Source: Achromobacter spanius | GTDB lineage: Bacteria; Pseudomonadota; Gammaproteobacteria; Burkholderiales; Burkholderiaceae_B | Length of the DNA: 64,000 nucleotides | Assembly: GCF_002812705.1 (NCBI RefSeq) | Contig: NZ_CP025030.1 | Coordinates: 3,410,001 to 3,474,000, forward strand | Reading direction: 5' to 3' | Part shown: one piece after another, positions 53,345-61,140 of the stretch | Position numbering within the stretch: position 1 is the first letter of the stretch | Layout: the number at the start of each line of letters is the position of its first letter | Notes under the pieces: model-generated | Told to the model about the DNA's origin: nothing | What the model saw: the letters and a program-made list of their open reading frames with translations, nothing else | Databases searched by the model: none | Program-made: the position numbers and the translations under genes

Positions 53345-53774
53345 CGCGCGCGTTTTTCTTGATAGCAACATCCTGATCTATCTGCTGAGCGCCGATGCAC
53401 GCCGGGCCGACATTGCTGAAGTCCTGCTCAAAGGCAAGCCATTCATCAGCGTCCAGGTGCTGAATGAGGTAACGAATGTCTGCGTGCGCAAGCTGAAAAG
53501 ACAGTGGGAAGAGACTAACGAGTTTCTGGCAATGGTCAGGATGTTCTGTCGTGTTGTGCCACTGACTGTTGACGTCCACGACAAGGCGCGTCAATTGGCT
53601 GAACGCTATCAAATGTCGTTCTATGACGCTTGCATCGCGGCATCGGCGTTGGCCGTCGACTGCCAGATTCTCTACACGGAAGACATGCAGGCCGATATGT
53701 CGATTGATCAGCGGCTCACGCTTATCAACCCGTTTACGCAACAGCGTTCGCGCTTGGCTGAGCCGGGTTTTTGA
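53334..53774 (+). CDS. vapC: PIN-domain toxin (VapC-like ribonuclease)
   Basis: 146 aa from the GTG at 53334. PIN-domain acidic residues: Asp10 in VFLDSNILIYLLS, Glu in VLNEVTN, Asp in MSFYDACIAASAL, and Asp in ILYTEDMQAD. These would hold Mg2+ for RNA cleavage. Initiation within the antitoxin gene gives the usual coupling. The pair sits alone between a LysR gene and the GntR gene, and its base composition is more AT-rich than its neighbours, which suggests later acquisition. Confidence 0.9.
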   Translation: MISDARVFLDSNILIYLLSADARRADIAEVLLKGKPFISVQVLNEVTNVCVRKLKRQWEETNEFLAMVRMFCRVVPLTVDVHDKARQLAERYQMSFYDACIAASALAVDCQILYTEDMQADMSIDQRLTLINPFTQQRSRLAEPGF

Positions 53775-53844
53775 AGCGATTTCTTTACTCATTAGTGTCG
53801 AATCATTGGCTGACTTAAGCCCAAACAGCCTTAAGCCCGCGGCC

Positions 53845-54528
53845 TCACGCCCGCAACCGCGTCTGCTCCGACGCCAGATAGGCGTCTCTTGAAGGCAGCA
53901 AATGATCCCGGCAGATCGCCATCAGCGCGTCCCGGTCGCCCGCGCGCAGCGCCTGGATCATGGCCCAGTGTTCCTGTCTTGCGCGCTCACGGTAGGCGGG
54001 GGCGACCAGGGTGCCGAAGCGGATTGGGTGGGTGCGGCGGGCGTATTCCTCAATCGCCTGGCCCAGCACGGCGTTGTCCAGCAGGCCGAAGAATTCGCGG
54101 TGAAAGCGTTGATTGCTGCGGAACACGCGGCGCGCGTCGCCGTCGGCCACGGCAGCGTCGTGTTCGCGCTGCACCATGACCAACGCCGCCAGCCGCGCTT
54201 CGGGAACGGGTAGCGGCATCTGGCTGGCGGCGTGGACTTCCAGCACTTCGCGCAGCGCGTACAGCTCCATGACTTCGCGCGCGGAAAACGTCCGCACAAC
54301 GGCGCCGACGTTGCGCTTTTTTTCCACCGCGCCCAGCAGTTCAAGCCCGGTCAATACTTGCCGCACGGCATGGCGCTTCATGGAAAAGCGCGCCATCAGC
54401 TCGTCTTCGGTCAGGCGTTCGCGCGGGTGCAGCCGGCCGAAGACGATGTCTTCTTCCAGGGCTGCCACCGCGGATTGCGTGGCGTCGGGGGCCTCTGCTT
54501 GCAGGGCGTCGGGCGTGATGGCGTTCAT
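53845..54528 (-). CDS. GntR-family (FadR/FCD subfamily) regulator
   Basis: 227 aa. Winged helix near residues 25-80 (LHPRERLTEDELMARFSMKRHAVRQVL), then the FCD helical effector domain with metal-binding positions in REVLEVHAA, FHREFFGLL and HWAMIQAL. It lies 21 bases after the dehydratase gene on the same strand, so the pair is probably one unit. Likely regulates the dehydratase and the divergent Bug gene in response to a sugar acid. Confidence 0.92.
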   Translation of the reverse strand: MNAITPDALQAEAPDATQSAVAALEEDIVFGRLHPRERLTEDELMARFSMKRHAVRQVLTGLELLGAVEKKRNVGAVVRTFSAREVMELYALREVLEVHAASQMPLPVPEARLAALVMVQREHDAAVADGDARRVFRSNQRFHREFFGLLDNAVLGQAIEEYARRTHPIRFGTLVAPAYRERARQEHWAMIQALRAGDRDALMAICRDHLLPSRDAYLASEQTRLRA

Positions 54529-54549
54529 GTCGGATTGCTTTGAGTCGGT

Positions 54550-56325
54550 TTACTTCTTGGGCACGGTGTCATGCGTCACGCCGGCGCGCAGGAAGTCGAA
54601 ATCAACGCCCTGATCGGCCTGCGTCACGGTTTGCAGGAACAGCTTGCGGTAGCCACGCTCGGCGGTCGGTCGCGTGATCGGCTTTTCCGCCGCGCGGCGC
54701 GCGAGTTCGGCGTCGTCCACCAGCAGCGCGATTTCCCGATTGGCCACCGACAGCCGGATGCGGTCGCCATTCTGCACGTAAGCCAGCGGGCCGCCAATCG
54801 CGGATTCGGGCGTGACGTGCAGCACGATGGTGCCGGCCGCCGTGCCGCTCATGCGGCCGTCTGAAATGCGGACCATGTCCTTCACACCCGCGCGCGCCAG
54901 CTTCTTGGGGATCGGCATGTAGCCGGCTTCGGGCATGCCGGGCGCGCCGGTCGGACCGATGCGCTTGAGCACCAGGATGTCGTCGGCGGTTACGTCCAGC
55001 GCGTCGTCGTCGATGCGGCGCGCCATGTCCTCGGCGTCTTCGAACACCACGGCGCGGCCTTCGTGTTCCATCAGCTTGGGGTTGGCGGCCGACTGCTTGA
55101 TGATGGCGCCGCCCGGCGCCAGATTGCCGCGCAACACAGCCAGGCCGCCCACGGGGTAGATCGGTTGCTCGGCGGTGCGGATCACGTCCTGCTTGAAGGG
55201 CGCGGGCGCGTCGTCCAGTTCCTGGCCCAGCGTGCGGCCGGACACGGTCATCACGTCCAGGTGCAGGTAAGGGCGCAGTTCGCGCAGCAACGCCAGCATG
55301 CCGCCGGCGTCGTGGAAGTCTTCCATGTAGTGCTGGCCCGAGGGCTTCAGGTCGACCAGCACGGGGGTTTCGCGGCTGATGCGGTCCAGGCCCGCCAGAT
55401 CGATGTCGATACCCAGGCGGCCGGCGATGGCGGTCAGGTGCACGATGCCGTTGGTGGACCCGCCAATCGAGAGCAGGACGCGCAAGGCGTTCTCAATGGA
55501 CTTGCCATTGATGATCTGGTCGGGCGTCAAGCGCGACGCGGCCATGGCGACGGCGGTGGCGCCGGTGCGTTCGGCCACGCGCACGCGGTCGGCGGTGACG
55601 GCCGGGGCGGACGCGCCGCCCGCCACCATCATGCCCAGCGCTTCGGTGATGCAGGCCATGGTGCTGGCCGTGCCCATCACCGAACAGGTGCCCACGCTGG
55701 CGACCAGCTGGTTGTTGACGTCGGCGATCTCGGGCGCGTCGATCTCGTCGGCGCGGTAGCGGCCCCAGTAGCGGCGGCAGTCGGTGCAGGCGCCGACCCG
55801 TTCGCCACGGTGCGAACCGGTCAGCATCGACCCCGTGACCAATTGAATGGCGGGCACGCCGGCGGACGCCGCGCCCATCAATTGCGCGGGCACGGTCTTG
55901 TCGCAGCCGCCGATCAGCACCACGGCGTCCATGGGCTGCGCGCGGATCATTTCCTCGGTGTCCATGGACATGAGGTTGCGCAGGTACATGCTGGTGGGTT
56001 GCGAGAAGCTCTCGTGCACCGAAATGGTCGGGAAGTCCATGGGCAGGCCGCCGGCCAGCATGACGCCGCGCTTGACGGCTTCGATCAGTTGCGGCGCGTT
56101 GCCGTGGCAGGGGTTGTAGCTGCTGCCGGTGTTGACGATGCCGATGATCGGACGGGCCAGGGCGTCGTCGGACAAGCCGGCGCCCTTGATGAACGCCTTG
56201 CGCAAGAACAGCGAAAAGCCCTTGTCGCCGTAGTTCGTGAGCCCGCGCGCCACGCCCTGCGCGGTGGCACTGTCGCTATCAAAAGGGCCCATCGCGGGCT
56301 TGGCGCCCTTGGTCTCGTCCGTCAT
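54550..56325 (-). CDS. IlvD/Edd-family dehydratase (aldonic acid or dihydroxy-acid type)
   Basis: 591 aa. Fe-S ligands are in SSYNPCHGNAPQLIEAV, IGGCDKTVPAQLMG and VASVGTCSVMGTASTM, the three-cysteine pattern of [2Fe-2S]/[4Fe-4S] dehydratases. Length and sequence context favour sugar-acid dehydratases (arabonate, xylonate, gluconate-like), because a GntR regulator and a Bug binding protein are adjacent and no other ilv genes are. Start at 56325 (MTDETKGAKP); the longer frame upstream lacks support. Confidence 0.88.
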   Translation of the reverse strand: MTDETKGAKPAMGPFDSDSATAQGVARGLTNYGDKGFSLFLRKAFIKGAGLSDDALARPIIGIVNTGSSYNPCHGNAPQLIEAVKRGVMLAGGLPMDFPTISVHESFSQPTSMYLRNLMSMDTEEMIRAQPMDAVVLIGGCDKTVPAQLMGAASAGVPAIQLVTGSMLTGSHRGERVGACTDCRRYWGRYRADEIDAPEIADVNNQLVASVGTCSVMGTASTMACITEALGMMVAGGASAPAVTADRVRVAERTGATAVAMAASRLTPDQIINGKSIENALRVLLSIGGSTNGIVHLTAIAGRLGIDIDLAGLDRISRETPVLVDLKPSGQHYMEDFHDAGGMLALLRELRPYLHLDVMTVSGRTLGQELDDAPAPFKQDVIRTAEQPIYPVGGLAVLRGNLAPGGAIIKQSAANPKLMEHEGRAVVFEDAEDMARRIDDDALDVTADDILVLKRIGPTGAPGMPEAGYMPIPKKLARAGVKDMVRISDGRMSGTAAGTIVLHVTPESAIGGPLAYVQNGDRIRLSVANREIALLVDDAELARRAAEKPITRPTAERGYRKLFLQTVTQADQGVDFDFLRAGVTHDTVPKK

Positions 56326-56417
56326 TTTCAGTCCCGATAATATTATTGATAATCCAGGTCCAAGATCATATCCAGCCTTTGAAAGCGACGGCAAGCGGTT
56401 TATGCATGCGTAAACAT

Positions 56418-56436
56418 TGATCGAAATTAACGATCA
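56418..56436. promoter_or_regulatory. Candidate GntR operator in divergent gap
   Basis: Perfect dyad TGATCG-N7-CGATCA (56418-56436) in the 222-base AT-rich gap between the dehydratase and the Bug gene. A second AT palindrome, ATAATATTAT, lies near 56338, next to the dehydratase start. Confidence 0.5.
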
Positions 56437-56547
56437 GTCGATAGAAAAATTCTGATTCTTCAATCAAGTTCGCGCTCCTAAACTGGCGCGGTTGACGAGC
56501 CGGGCGTCCGTCCATTCCTATACTCAACCCGGCTGGAGAGAGACCTT

Positions 56548-57543
56548 ATGTCAGACCTGCGTCTGCGGCCGCGCCGTGCCGTCCTGCTATCCCTGCTGGC
56601 CTTGTGTGCCGGCGTGTCCGCCCCGGCCATGTCCGCCGATGCCTACCCGGACAAGCCCATCCGCCTGATCGTGCCGTACCCGCCCGGGGGCGCAACCGAT
56701 GTGATCGGCCGCGTGCTGGCGCAGGAACTGACGGGCGCGCTGGGCCAGTCCGTGATTGTGGAAAACCGCGCGGGCGCGGCGGGCAACATTGGCGCCGACC
56801 AGGTCGCCAAGGCGCAGCCGGATGGCTACACCTTGCTGATGGGCGCGCTGACCAGCCACTCCATCAATGCCGCCTTGTACCGTGGCCGCGTCACGTATGA
56901 CGTGGAAAAGAGCTTCGCGCCGGTGTCCATCGTGGGCACGGTGCCGCTGGTGTTCGTGGTGAACCCGTCGGTGCAGGCCAAGACCTTGTCCGAGTTCATT
57001 GCCTTGGCCAAGTCCAAGCCGGGCTACATCACCATGGCGTCGGCCGGCAACGGTTCGCCGCAACATCTGGCGGGCGAAATGTTCAAGCGCGCCGCCGGCG
57101 TCGACATCCTGCACGTGCCCTACAAGGGCAGCGGCCCCGCCATGACCGACCTGATGGGCGGCCAGGTGTTGAGCATGATCGAAACCGTGCCGGCCGCGCA
57201 GGGCAACATCAAGGCGGGCAAGCTGCGCGCGTTGGCGGTGACGTCCCCCGCGCGCGTGGACGCGCTGCCCGACGTGCCGACCGCGGCGGAGGCGGGCCTG
57301 AAGGATTTCGAGGTCAGCTCCATGTTCGGCATCGTTGCGCCCGCCAATACGCCGGCGCCGGTAATCGAACGTTTGAATGGCGAGTTGAAGAAGATCCTGG
57401 CCAAGCCAGAGGTGAAGGCGTCGTTGTTGAACCAGGGCGCCATCGCCACCTGGACCACGCCGGCCGATGCAAGCAAGCGGGTGTCGGCGGAAGTCGCCCG
57501 CTGGACCAAGGTGATCGACGAAGCCGGCGTGAAGCCGGAGTAA
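56548..57543 (+). CDS. Bug-family tripartite tricarboxylate transporter substrate-binding protein
   Basis: 331 aa. Signal peptide through about residue 30 (ending SAPAMSADA), then YPDKPIRLIVPYPPGGATDVIGRVLA, the Bug hallmark, and ENRAGAAGNIGADQVAKA, GYTLLMG, HVPYKGSGPAMTDLMGGQV. Periplasmic; binds a carboxylate. No TctA/TctB membrane genes are adjacent, as is common for the many Bug genes of this bacterial group. Divergent from the sugar-acid dehydratase, so a sugar acid may be its ligand. Ends before an intrinsic terminator. Confidence 0.95.
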   Translation: MSDLRLRPRRAVLLSLLALCAGVSAPAMSADAYPDKPIRLIVPYPPGGATDVIGRVLAQELTGALGQSVIVENRAGAAGNIGADQVAKAQPDGYTLLMGALTSHSINAALYRGRVTYDVEKSFAPVSIVGTVPLVFVVNPSVQAKTLSEFIALAKSKPGYITMASAGNGSPQHLAGEMFKRAAGVDILHVPYKGSGPAMTDLMGGQVLSMIETVPAAQGNIKAGKLRALAVTSPARVDALPDVPTAAEAGLKDFEVSSMFGIVAPANTPAPVIERLNGELKKILAKPEVKASLLNQGAIATWTTPADASKRVSAEVARWTKVIDEAGVKPE

Positions 57544-57584
57544 GCCTGATCGCTGCGCCTCTCGGCTGAACCATTTAAGCCACA

Positions 57585-57624
57585 CGCCGAAGATTTCCGA
57601 ACGAAGTCTTCGGCGTTATTTTTT
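57585..57624 (+). terminator. Intrinsic terminator after Bug gene
   Basis: Perfect 9-base stem CGCCGAAGA / TCTTCGGCG with a 13-base loop, then TTATTTTTT. It separates the Bug gene from rpfR. Confidence 0.9.
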
Positions 57625-57752
57625 GTGCGACGCCAAAAGCTGCCGCGCAACAAGACGTTCGTCGCAGGGGAACCCGGCGCACTAAAGGGCGCGGGGAAGC
57701 AGGTGGGTGCGCCGCCGGTTCAGACTGCCGTTGCAATAATCCGTAATACAGG

Positions 57753-57804
57753 GTTTGTTGCACCGCAAACGGGTATTGACCCTGTTCGGACTACGCCGTA
57801 ATGT
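57753..57804 (+). promoter_or_regulatory. rpfR promoter with upstream dyad
   Basis: The 300-base gap 57544-57843 contains the Bug terminator and then a sigma-70-like promoter: TTGACC (57776-57781), 17-base spacer, TAATGT (57799-57804). A dyad GTTTG-N8-CAAAC (57753-57770) sits just upstream of the -35. Predicted leader about 33 bases. Confidence 0.5.
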
Positions 57805-57843
57805 ACTTTGCGGTCCAGCCTAGGACAGTGGGGGGATACCACG

Positions 57844-59841
57844 ATGACAGAGAATCAAGACGAAAAGTCGATCCTGTACACGCAGTTCGGTACGCACAGC
57901 CCTTATTGGCGTCTGTCGGCCGATAGCGACGCCATACAGTTGGCCGCCATCAAGGGGGCGACCAACATCGCATTGGCGCTGCGGCCGGATCAGGCAGACA
58001 CGGTTCGATCGCTGACGGGGATTACCTCCAGCGTGCGCATCGACATCTTGCTGTACGGCGATCTGCTGCGCTTGCACCTGGTGGGCCGCAAGATCAACCC
58101 AAACGAATGGGCCGGCACCGCGTCCGCCTATTCCGATACCGAATCCGTCGCGAAGGACCTGGTCGAAGGCCTGTCGTTTGCCGAGACGGTGGTGTCCGAA
58201 GCCAATTCGGTAATCGTCATCGTGGACCAGAACGGCCGCGTGCAGCGCTTCAACAAGCTCAGCGAGGAATACACCGGCAAGCGCGAGCAAGACATCGTCG
58301 GGCGCAGCGTGTTCGAAATGTTCATGACGCGCGAAGAGGCCATTGCTTCGCGCCGCAATATCGCGGAATTCTACAAACGCGGCCAGTCGTATGAGGTCGA
58401 GCGCCTCATCAACACGGTCAAGGGCCCACGGCTCTTCCTGTTTCGCAACAAGTTCGTCACCAGCGGCAGCGGTGAAAAGCGTGTCTACCTGATCTGCTCG
58501 GGCACCGACATCACCGAAGAACGCCAGGCGCAGGAACGGCTGCGCGTGCTGGCCAATACCGACATGCTGACCAACCTGCCCAATCGGCATGCCATTACGT
58601 CGCGCCTGAAAGCGGCGTTGACGGCGGGGCAGGACGGGCGCGGCGGCGTGCTGTTCCTGGACCTGGACAACTTCAAGCGCATCAACGACCACTATGGCCA
58701 CGGCTTCGGCGACCGCCTGCTCAAGGCCGTGTCGGTGGCGATTTCAACCTGCCTGTCGCCGGGCCAGACGCTGGCCCGCCTGGGGGGCGATGAGTTCATC
58801 GTGTTGCAGGAACAGGCGCAGGCCTGGGAATTGGAAGCCACTGCCGAACGCATCATCGAACGGCTGCGCGAGCCGTTCCGCCAGGGCTTGATCGAGGTCT
58901 ACACCAGTTGCTCGATCGGCATCGCCATGTACCCCGACCACGGCGCCGACCTGGACAGTGTGGTGCGCAGCGCCGACATCGCCATGTATGTGGCCAAGGA
59001 AGCAGGGCGGCATACCTACCGCGTGTTCCAGCCCGACATGGACCGCCGCAACGCCGACTACGTGTGGCTGGACACGAACCTGCGCAAGGCCTTGTCCGAG
59101 AATCACCTGATGCTGTATTACCAGCCCAAGCTGGTGGGCCGCACCGGTGAAGTCCACAGCGTCGAAGCGCTGTTGCGCTGGCGCTCGCCCGATCGTGGCA
59201 TGGTCTGCCCCGGCACCTTCATTCCCTATGCCGAAGAGTCGGGCCTGATCTCGCCGCTGGGCGTGTGGGTGATGCGCGAAGCCGCGCGCCAGGCCGCGGC
59301 CTGGAAGCGCGACGGCCTGAACATCCGCATCGCCATCAACATGTCGGCGCGGCAGTTGGACGACAAGGGCGTGGTCAGCGACTTCATGCGCGCCATTGGC
59401 GATGCGGGGCTTGCGCCCTGCATGCTGGATATCGAGCTCACGGAAAGCTGCCTGATCGATGACGAGGACGCCGCCATCGATCTCATCAAACAGTTCCGCC
59501 AATTGGGCGCGCGCGTGCACCTGGACGACTTCGGCACCGGCTATTCGTCGCTGTCGCAACTCGCGCGCATTCCGCTGGATGCCATCAAGCTGGACGCCAG
59601 CTTTGTGCGCGGCGTGAACGAGAACCCGGTGTCGCAAGCGCTGGCCCGCGCCATCGTGGCCGTGGCGCGCACGCTGGAATTGAAGGTGATTGCGGAAGGC
59701 GTGGAAACGCTTGAGGAAACCGCCTTCCTGGATACGCTGGGCGTGGACGCCAAGCAAGGCTATCTGTACGCCAAGCCCATGCCCGCGACTGAATTCGTTG
59801 CCTGGCTGGCTCAGCGGCGCCGGCTGCATCTGATCGCCTGA
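57844..59841 (+). CDS. rpfR: RpfR-type DSF receptor: FI-PAS-GGDEF-EAL protein
   Basis: 665 aa. N-terminal ~95 residues (SPYWRLSADSDAIQL opening) match the RpfF-interaction region of RpfR; PAS at about 105-220 (VIVIVDQNGRVQRFNKLSEEYTG, in parts); GGDEF from about 235 with intact GGDEF near residue 315; EAL from about 415 with intact EALLRW at 441, and the later NMSARQL, ELTES, LDDFGTGYSSL and EGVET motifs of active phosphodiesterases. No RxxD inhibitory site before GGDEF. In Burkholderia the protein binds BDSF through PAS and then lowers cyclic-di-GMP; Escherichia coli PdeR (YciR) is a relative. Convergent with rpfF, 27 bases apart. Confidence 0.9.
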   Translation: MTENQDEKSILYTQFGTHSPYWRLSADSDAIQLAAIKGATNIALALRPDQADTVRSLTGITSSVRIDILLYGDLLRLHLVGRKINPNEWAGTASAYSDTESVAKDLVEGLSFAETVVSEANSVIVIVDQNGRVQRFNKLSEEYTGKREQDIVGRSVFEMFMTREEAIASRRNIAEFYKRGQSYEVERLINTVKGPRLFLFRNKFVTSGSGEKRVYLICSGTDITEERQAQERLRVLANTDMLTNLPNRHAITSRLKAALTAGQDGRGGVLFLDLDNFKRINDHYGHGFGDRLLKAVSVAISTCLSPGQTLARLGGDEFIVLQEQAQAWELEATAERIIERLREPFRQGLIEVYTSCSIGIAMYPDHGADLDSVVRSADIAMYVAKEAGRHTYRVFQPDMDRRNADYVWLDTNLRKALSENHLMLYYQPKLVGRTGEVHSVEALLRWRSPDRGMVCPGTFIPYAEESGLISPLGVWVMREAARQAAAWKRDGLNIRIAINMSARQLDDKGVVSDFMRAIGDAGLAPCMLDIELTESCLIDDEDAAIDLIKQFRQLGARVHLDDFGTGYSSLSQLARIPLDAIKLDASFVRGVNENPVSQALARAIVAVARTLELKVIAEGVETLEETAFLDTLGVDAKQGYLYAKPMPATEFVAWLAQRRRLHLIA

Positions 59842-59868
59842 TGCAGCCCGCGCGATGCGGGGGCGCGC

Positions 59869-60753
59869 TCAGTGCATGGTGGCTTCCTGCACGGCCTCGC
59901 TGCTGACGGCGCTGCGGCGGTTCTGCGCCAGCACCAGGCGCTCCATGTAGGCGCGGTCTTTCGGGTCGATCGAGAACGCGGCCTCGACCCAATCCTCGGT
60001 GATGTCCATCAGTTCGGAACGCGACAGGTTCAGCACGCGCTGGCGGGCGCGCAGCATGGCGCGCATGCCGTTGAGCTTGGGCCGCATCACATCGATGAAG
60101 GTGCGCGTGGCGCGGTACGCCTCGCCCGGTTCAAACAGGGTGTCCACCAGCCCCTTGCCGTGGAACCATTCCGCCGTATGCGATTCGCCTGAGCTGATCA
60201 GCTCTTCAGCCAGCTTCATGCCCGAACGGCGCGCCACCAGCGAATAGCCGCCCATGCCCGGAAACAGGTTGAACGCCATTTCCGGAAAGCCCATGCGCGC
60301 ATTGTTCTGCGCCAGCACGAAGTGGTGCGCCAGCGCGGCTTCAAAGCCGCCGCCCAGCGCCGTGCCCTCGATCATCGCCAACGAGATCGCACCGGTGTCG
60401 AAACCGCGCGAGGCTGCGTGCACGCAGTCCACGCAAGCGCGTGCATAGGCCCGCAGCGCTTCGCGCTTGCCGTTGCGGATGGCTTCGGCGAAGAAATTCA
60501 AGTCGCCGCCCACGTTGTAGATCTGCGGCACCAGCGAACCGGTGACCCAGAAGTCGATGGGCAGGCCCGAGTCCTTGGCGGCGCGCGCCAGGGTCATGAT
60601 TTCGTCGATGAGTTCGTGGTTAAAGCACGGCCGCGGTTGTGCGCGCAGCATCATCCACATGACTCGGCGTCCCTCCTCATAAAAGGCCGAGATCTGCTTC
60701 ATATTGCCCGCGGCGGTGAAGGGGTGGCAGTCTGTATGAATGAGTTGATTCAT
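59869..60753 (-). CDS. rpfF: RpfF-type DSF-family signal synthase (crotonase fold)
   Basis: 294 aa. RpfF-type segments FWVTGSLVPQIYNVGGDLNFFAEAIRNG (in parts) and CVDCVHAASRGFDT. The two catalytic glutamates are Glu138 (GGGFEAALAHHF) and Glu158 (MGFPEMAFNLFPG), 20 residues apart like Glu141/Glu161 of Xanthomonas RpfF. It converts 3-hydroxyacyl-ACP to a cis-2-unsaturated fatty acid signal by dehydration and thioester cleavage. The enclosed PGMGGYSL is also typical. Convergent to rpfR, whose product would bind it and sense its signal. Confidence 0.9.
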   Translation of the reverse strand: MNQLIHTDCHPFTAAGNMKQISAFYEEGRRVMWMMLRAQPRPCFNHELIDEIMTLARAAKDSGLPIDFWVTGSLVPQIYNVGGDLNFFAEAIRNGKREALRAYARACVDCVHAASRGFDTGAISLAMIEGTALGGGFEAALAHHFVLAQNNARMGFPEMAFNLFPGMGGYSLVARRSGMKLAEELISSGESHTAEWFHGKGLVDTLFEPGEAYRATRTFIDVMRPKLNGMRAMLRARQRVLNLSRSELMDITEDWVEAAFSIDPKDRAYMERLVLAQNRRSAVSSEAVQEATMH

Positions 60754-61040
60754 TTGCTTTCGTCCAATCGATCAAGGTGAGTCGGAGTACTGCCGGGTCA
60801 GCCTAAACCAGAGCTTCCGGGTGCCGTCTCATGCAAACCTCGTCCGACTGGCCAGACTTGGCCGTAGGTCGAACCGCCGAGTGATTAATGAAAAAGTTCT
60901 GCCAACCGATGCAAGGTCTCGGCCTGTCGGGCGAGACGCGCATCGCCGCAACGGATGACCAAGCTCGCAAATTCGCGACCTTGCGGGCAGGGCGCCAAAC
61001 CGCTTGCGGTCCGCATGCCGTCATGCGTTCGGATGAGGAT

Positions 61041-61056
61041 GTTGCAGCACTGCAAC
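61041..61056. promoter_or_regulatory. Palindrome GTTGCAG-CA-CTGCAAC upstream of receptor gene
   Basis: Perfect 7-2-7 dyad about 85 bases before the TonB receptor start. The regulator is unknown. Confidence 0.5.
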
Positions 61057-61061
61057 AAGAT

Positions 61062-61094
61062 TGAGTCTCATTTGTAAATAGAATCAATTCTCGA
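61062..61094. promoter_or_regulatory. Possible Fur-binding region
   Basis: Contains TGAGTCTCATTT and AGAAT-CA-ATTCTC, both reminiscent of the TGAGAAT/ATTCTCA half-sites of beta-proteobacterial Fur boxes, 47-79 bases before the siderophore-receptor start. Match to the consensus is partial. Confidence 0.45.
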
Positions 61095-61140
61095 TAGCAT
61101 CGCGCCTTTCATTTTCCTGAACCGACGTAAAGGTCTTGCG

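Larger units (their letters stand above)
60754..61140. other. Intergenic region between rpfF and the TonB receptor gene
   Basis: 387 bases. The left part must carry the minus-strand rpfF promoter; an AT-rich patch at 60880-60900 is a candidate. The right part (from 61030) holds a perfect palindrome and a Fur-like AT-rich region described separately. An open frame on the minus strand (60803-61087) lacks a ribosome site and any recognisable feature, so I do not call it. Confidence 0.5.

Noticed and set aside
60803..61087. 94-codon minus-strand open frame upstream of rpfF
   Set aside because: No ribosome-binding site, no recognisable domain, and it covers the likely promoter regions of rpfF and the receptor gene.
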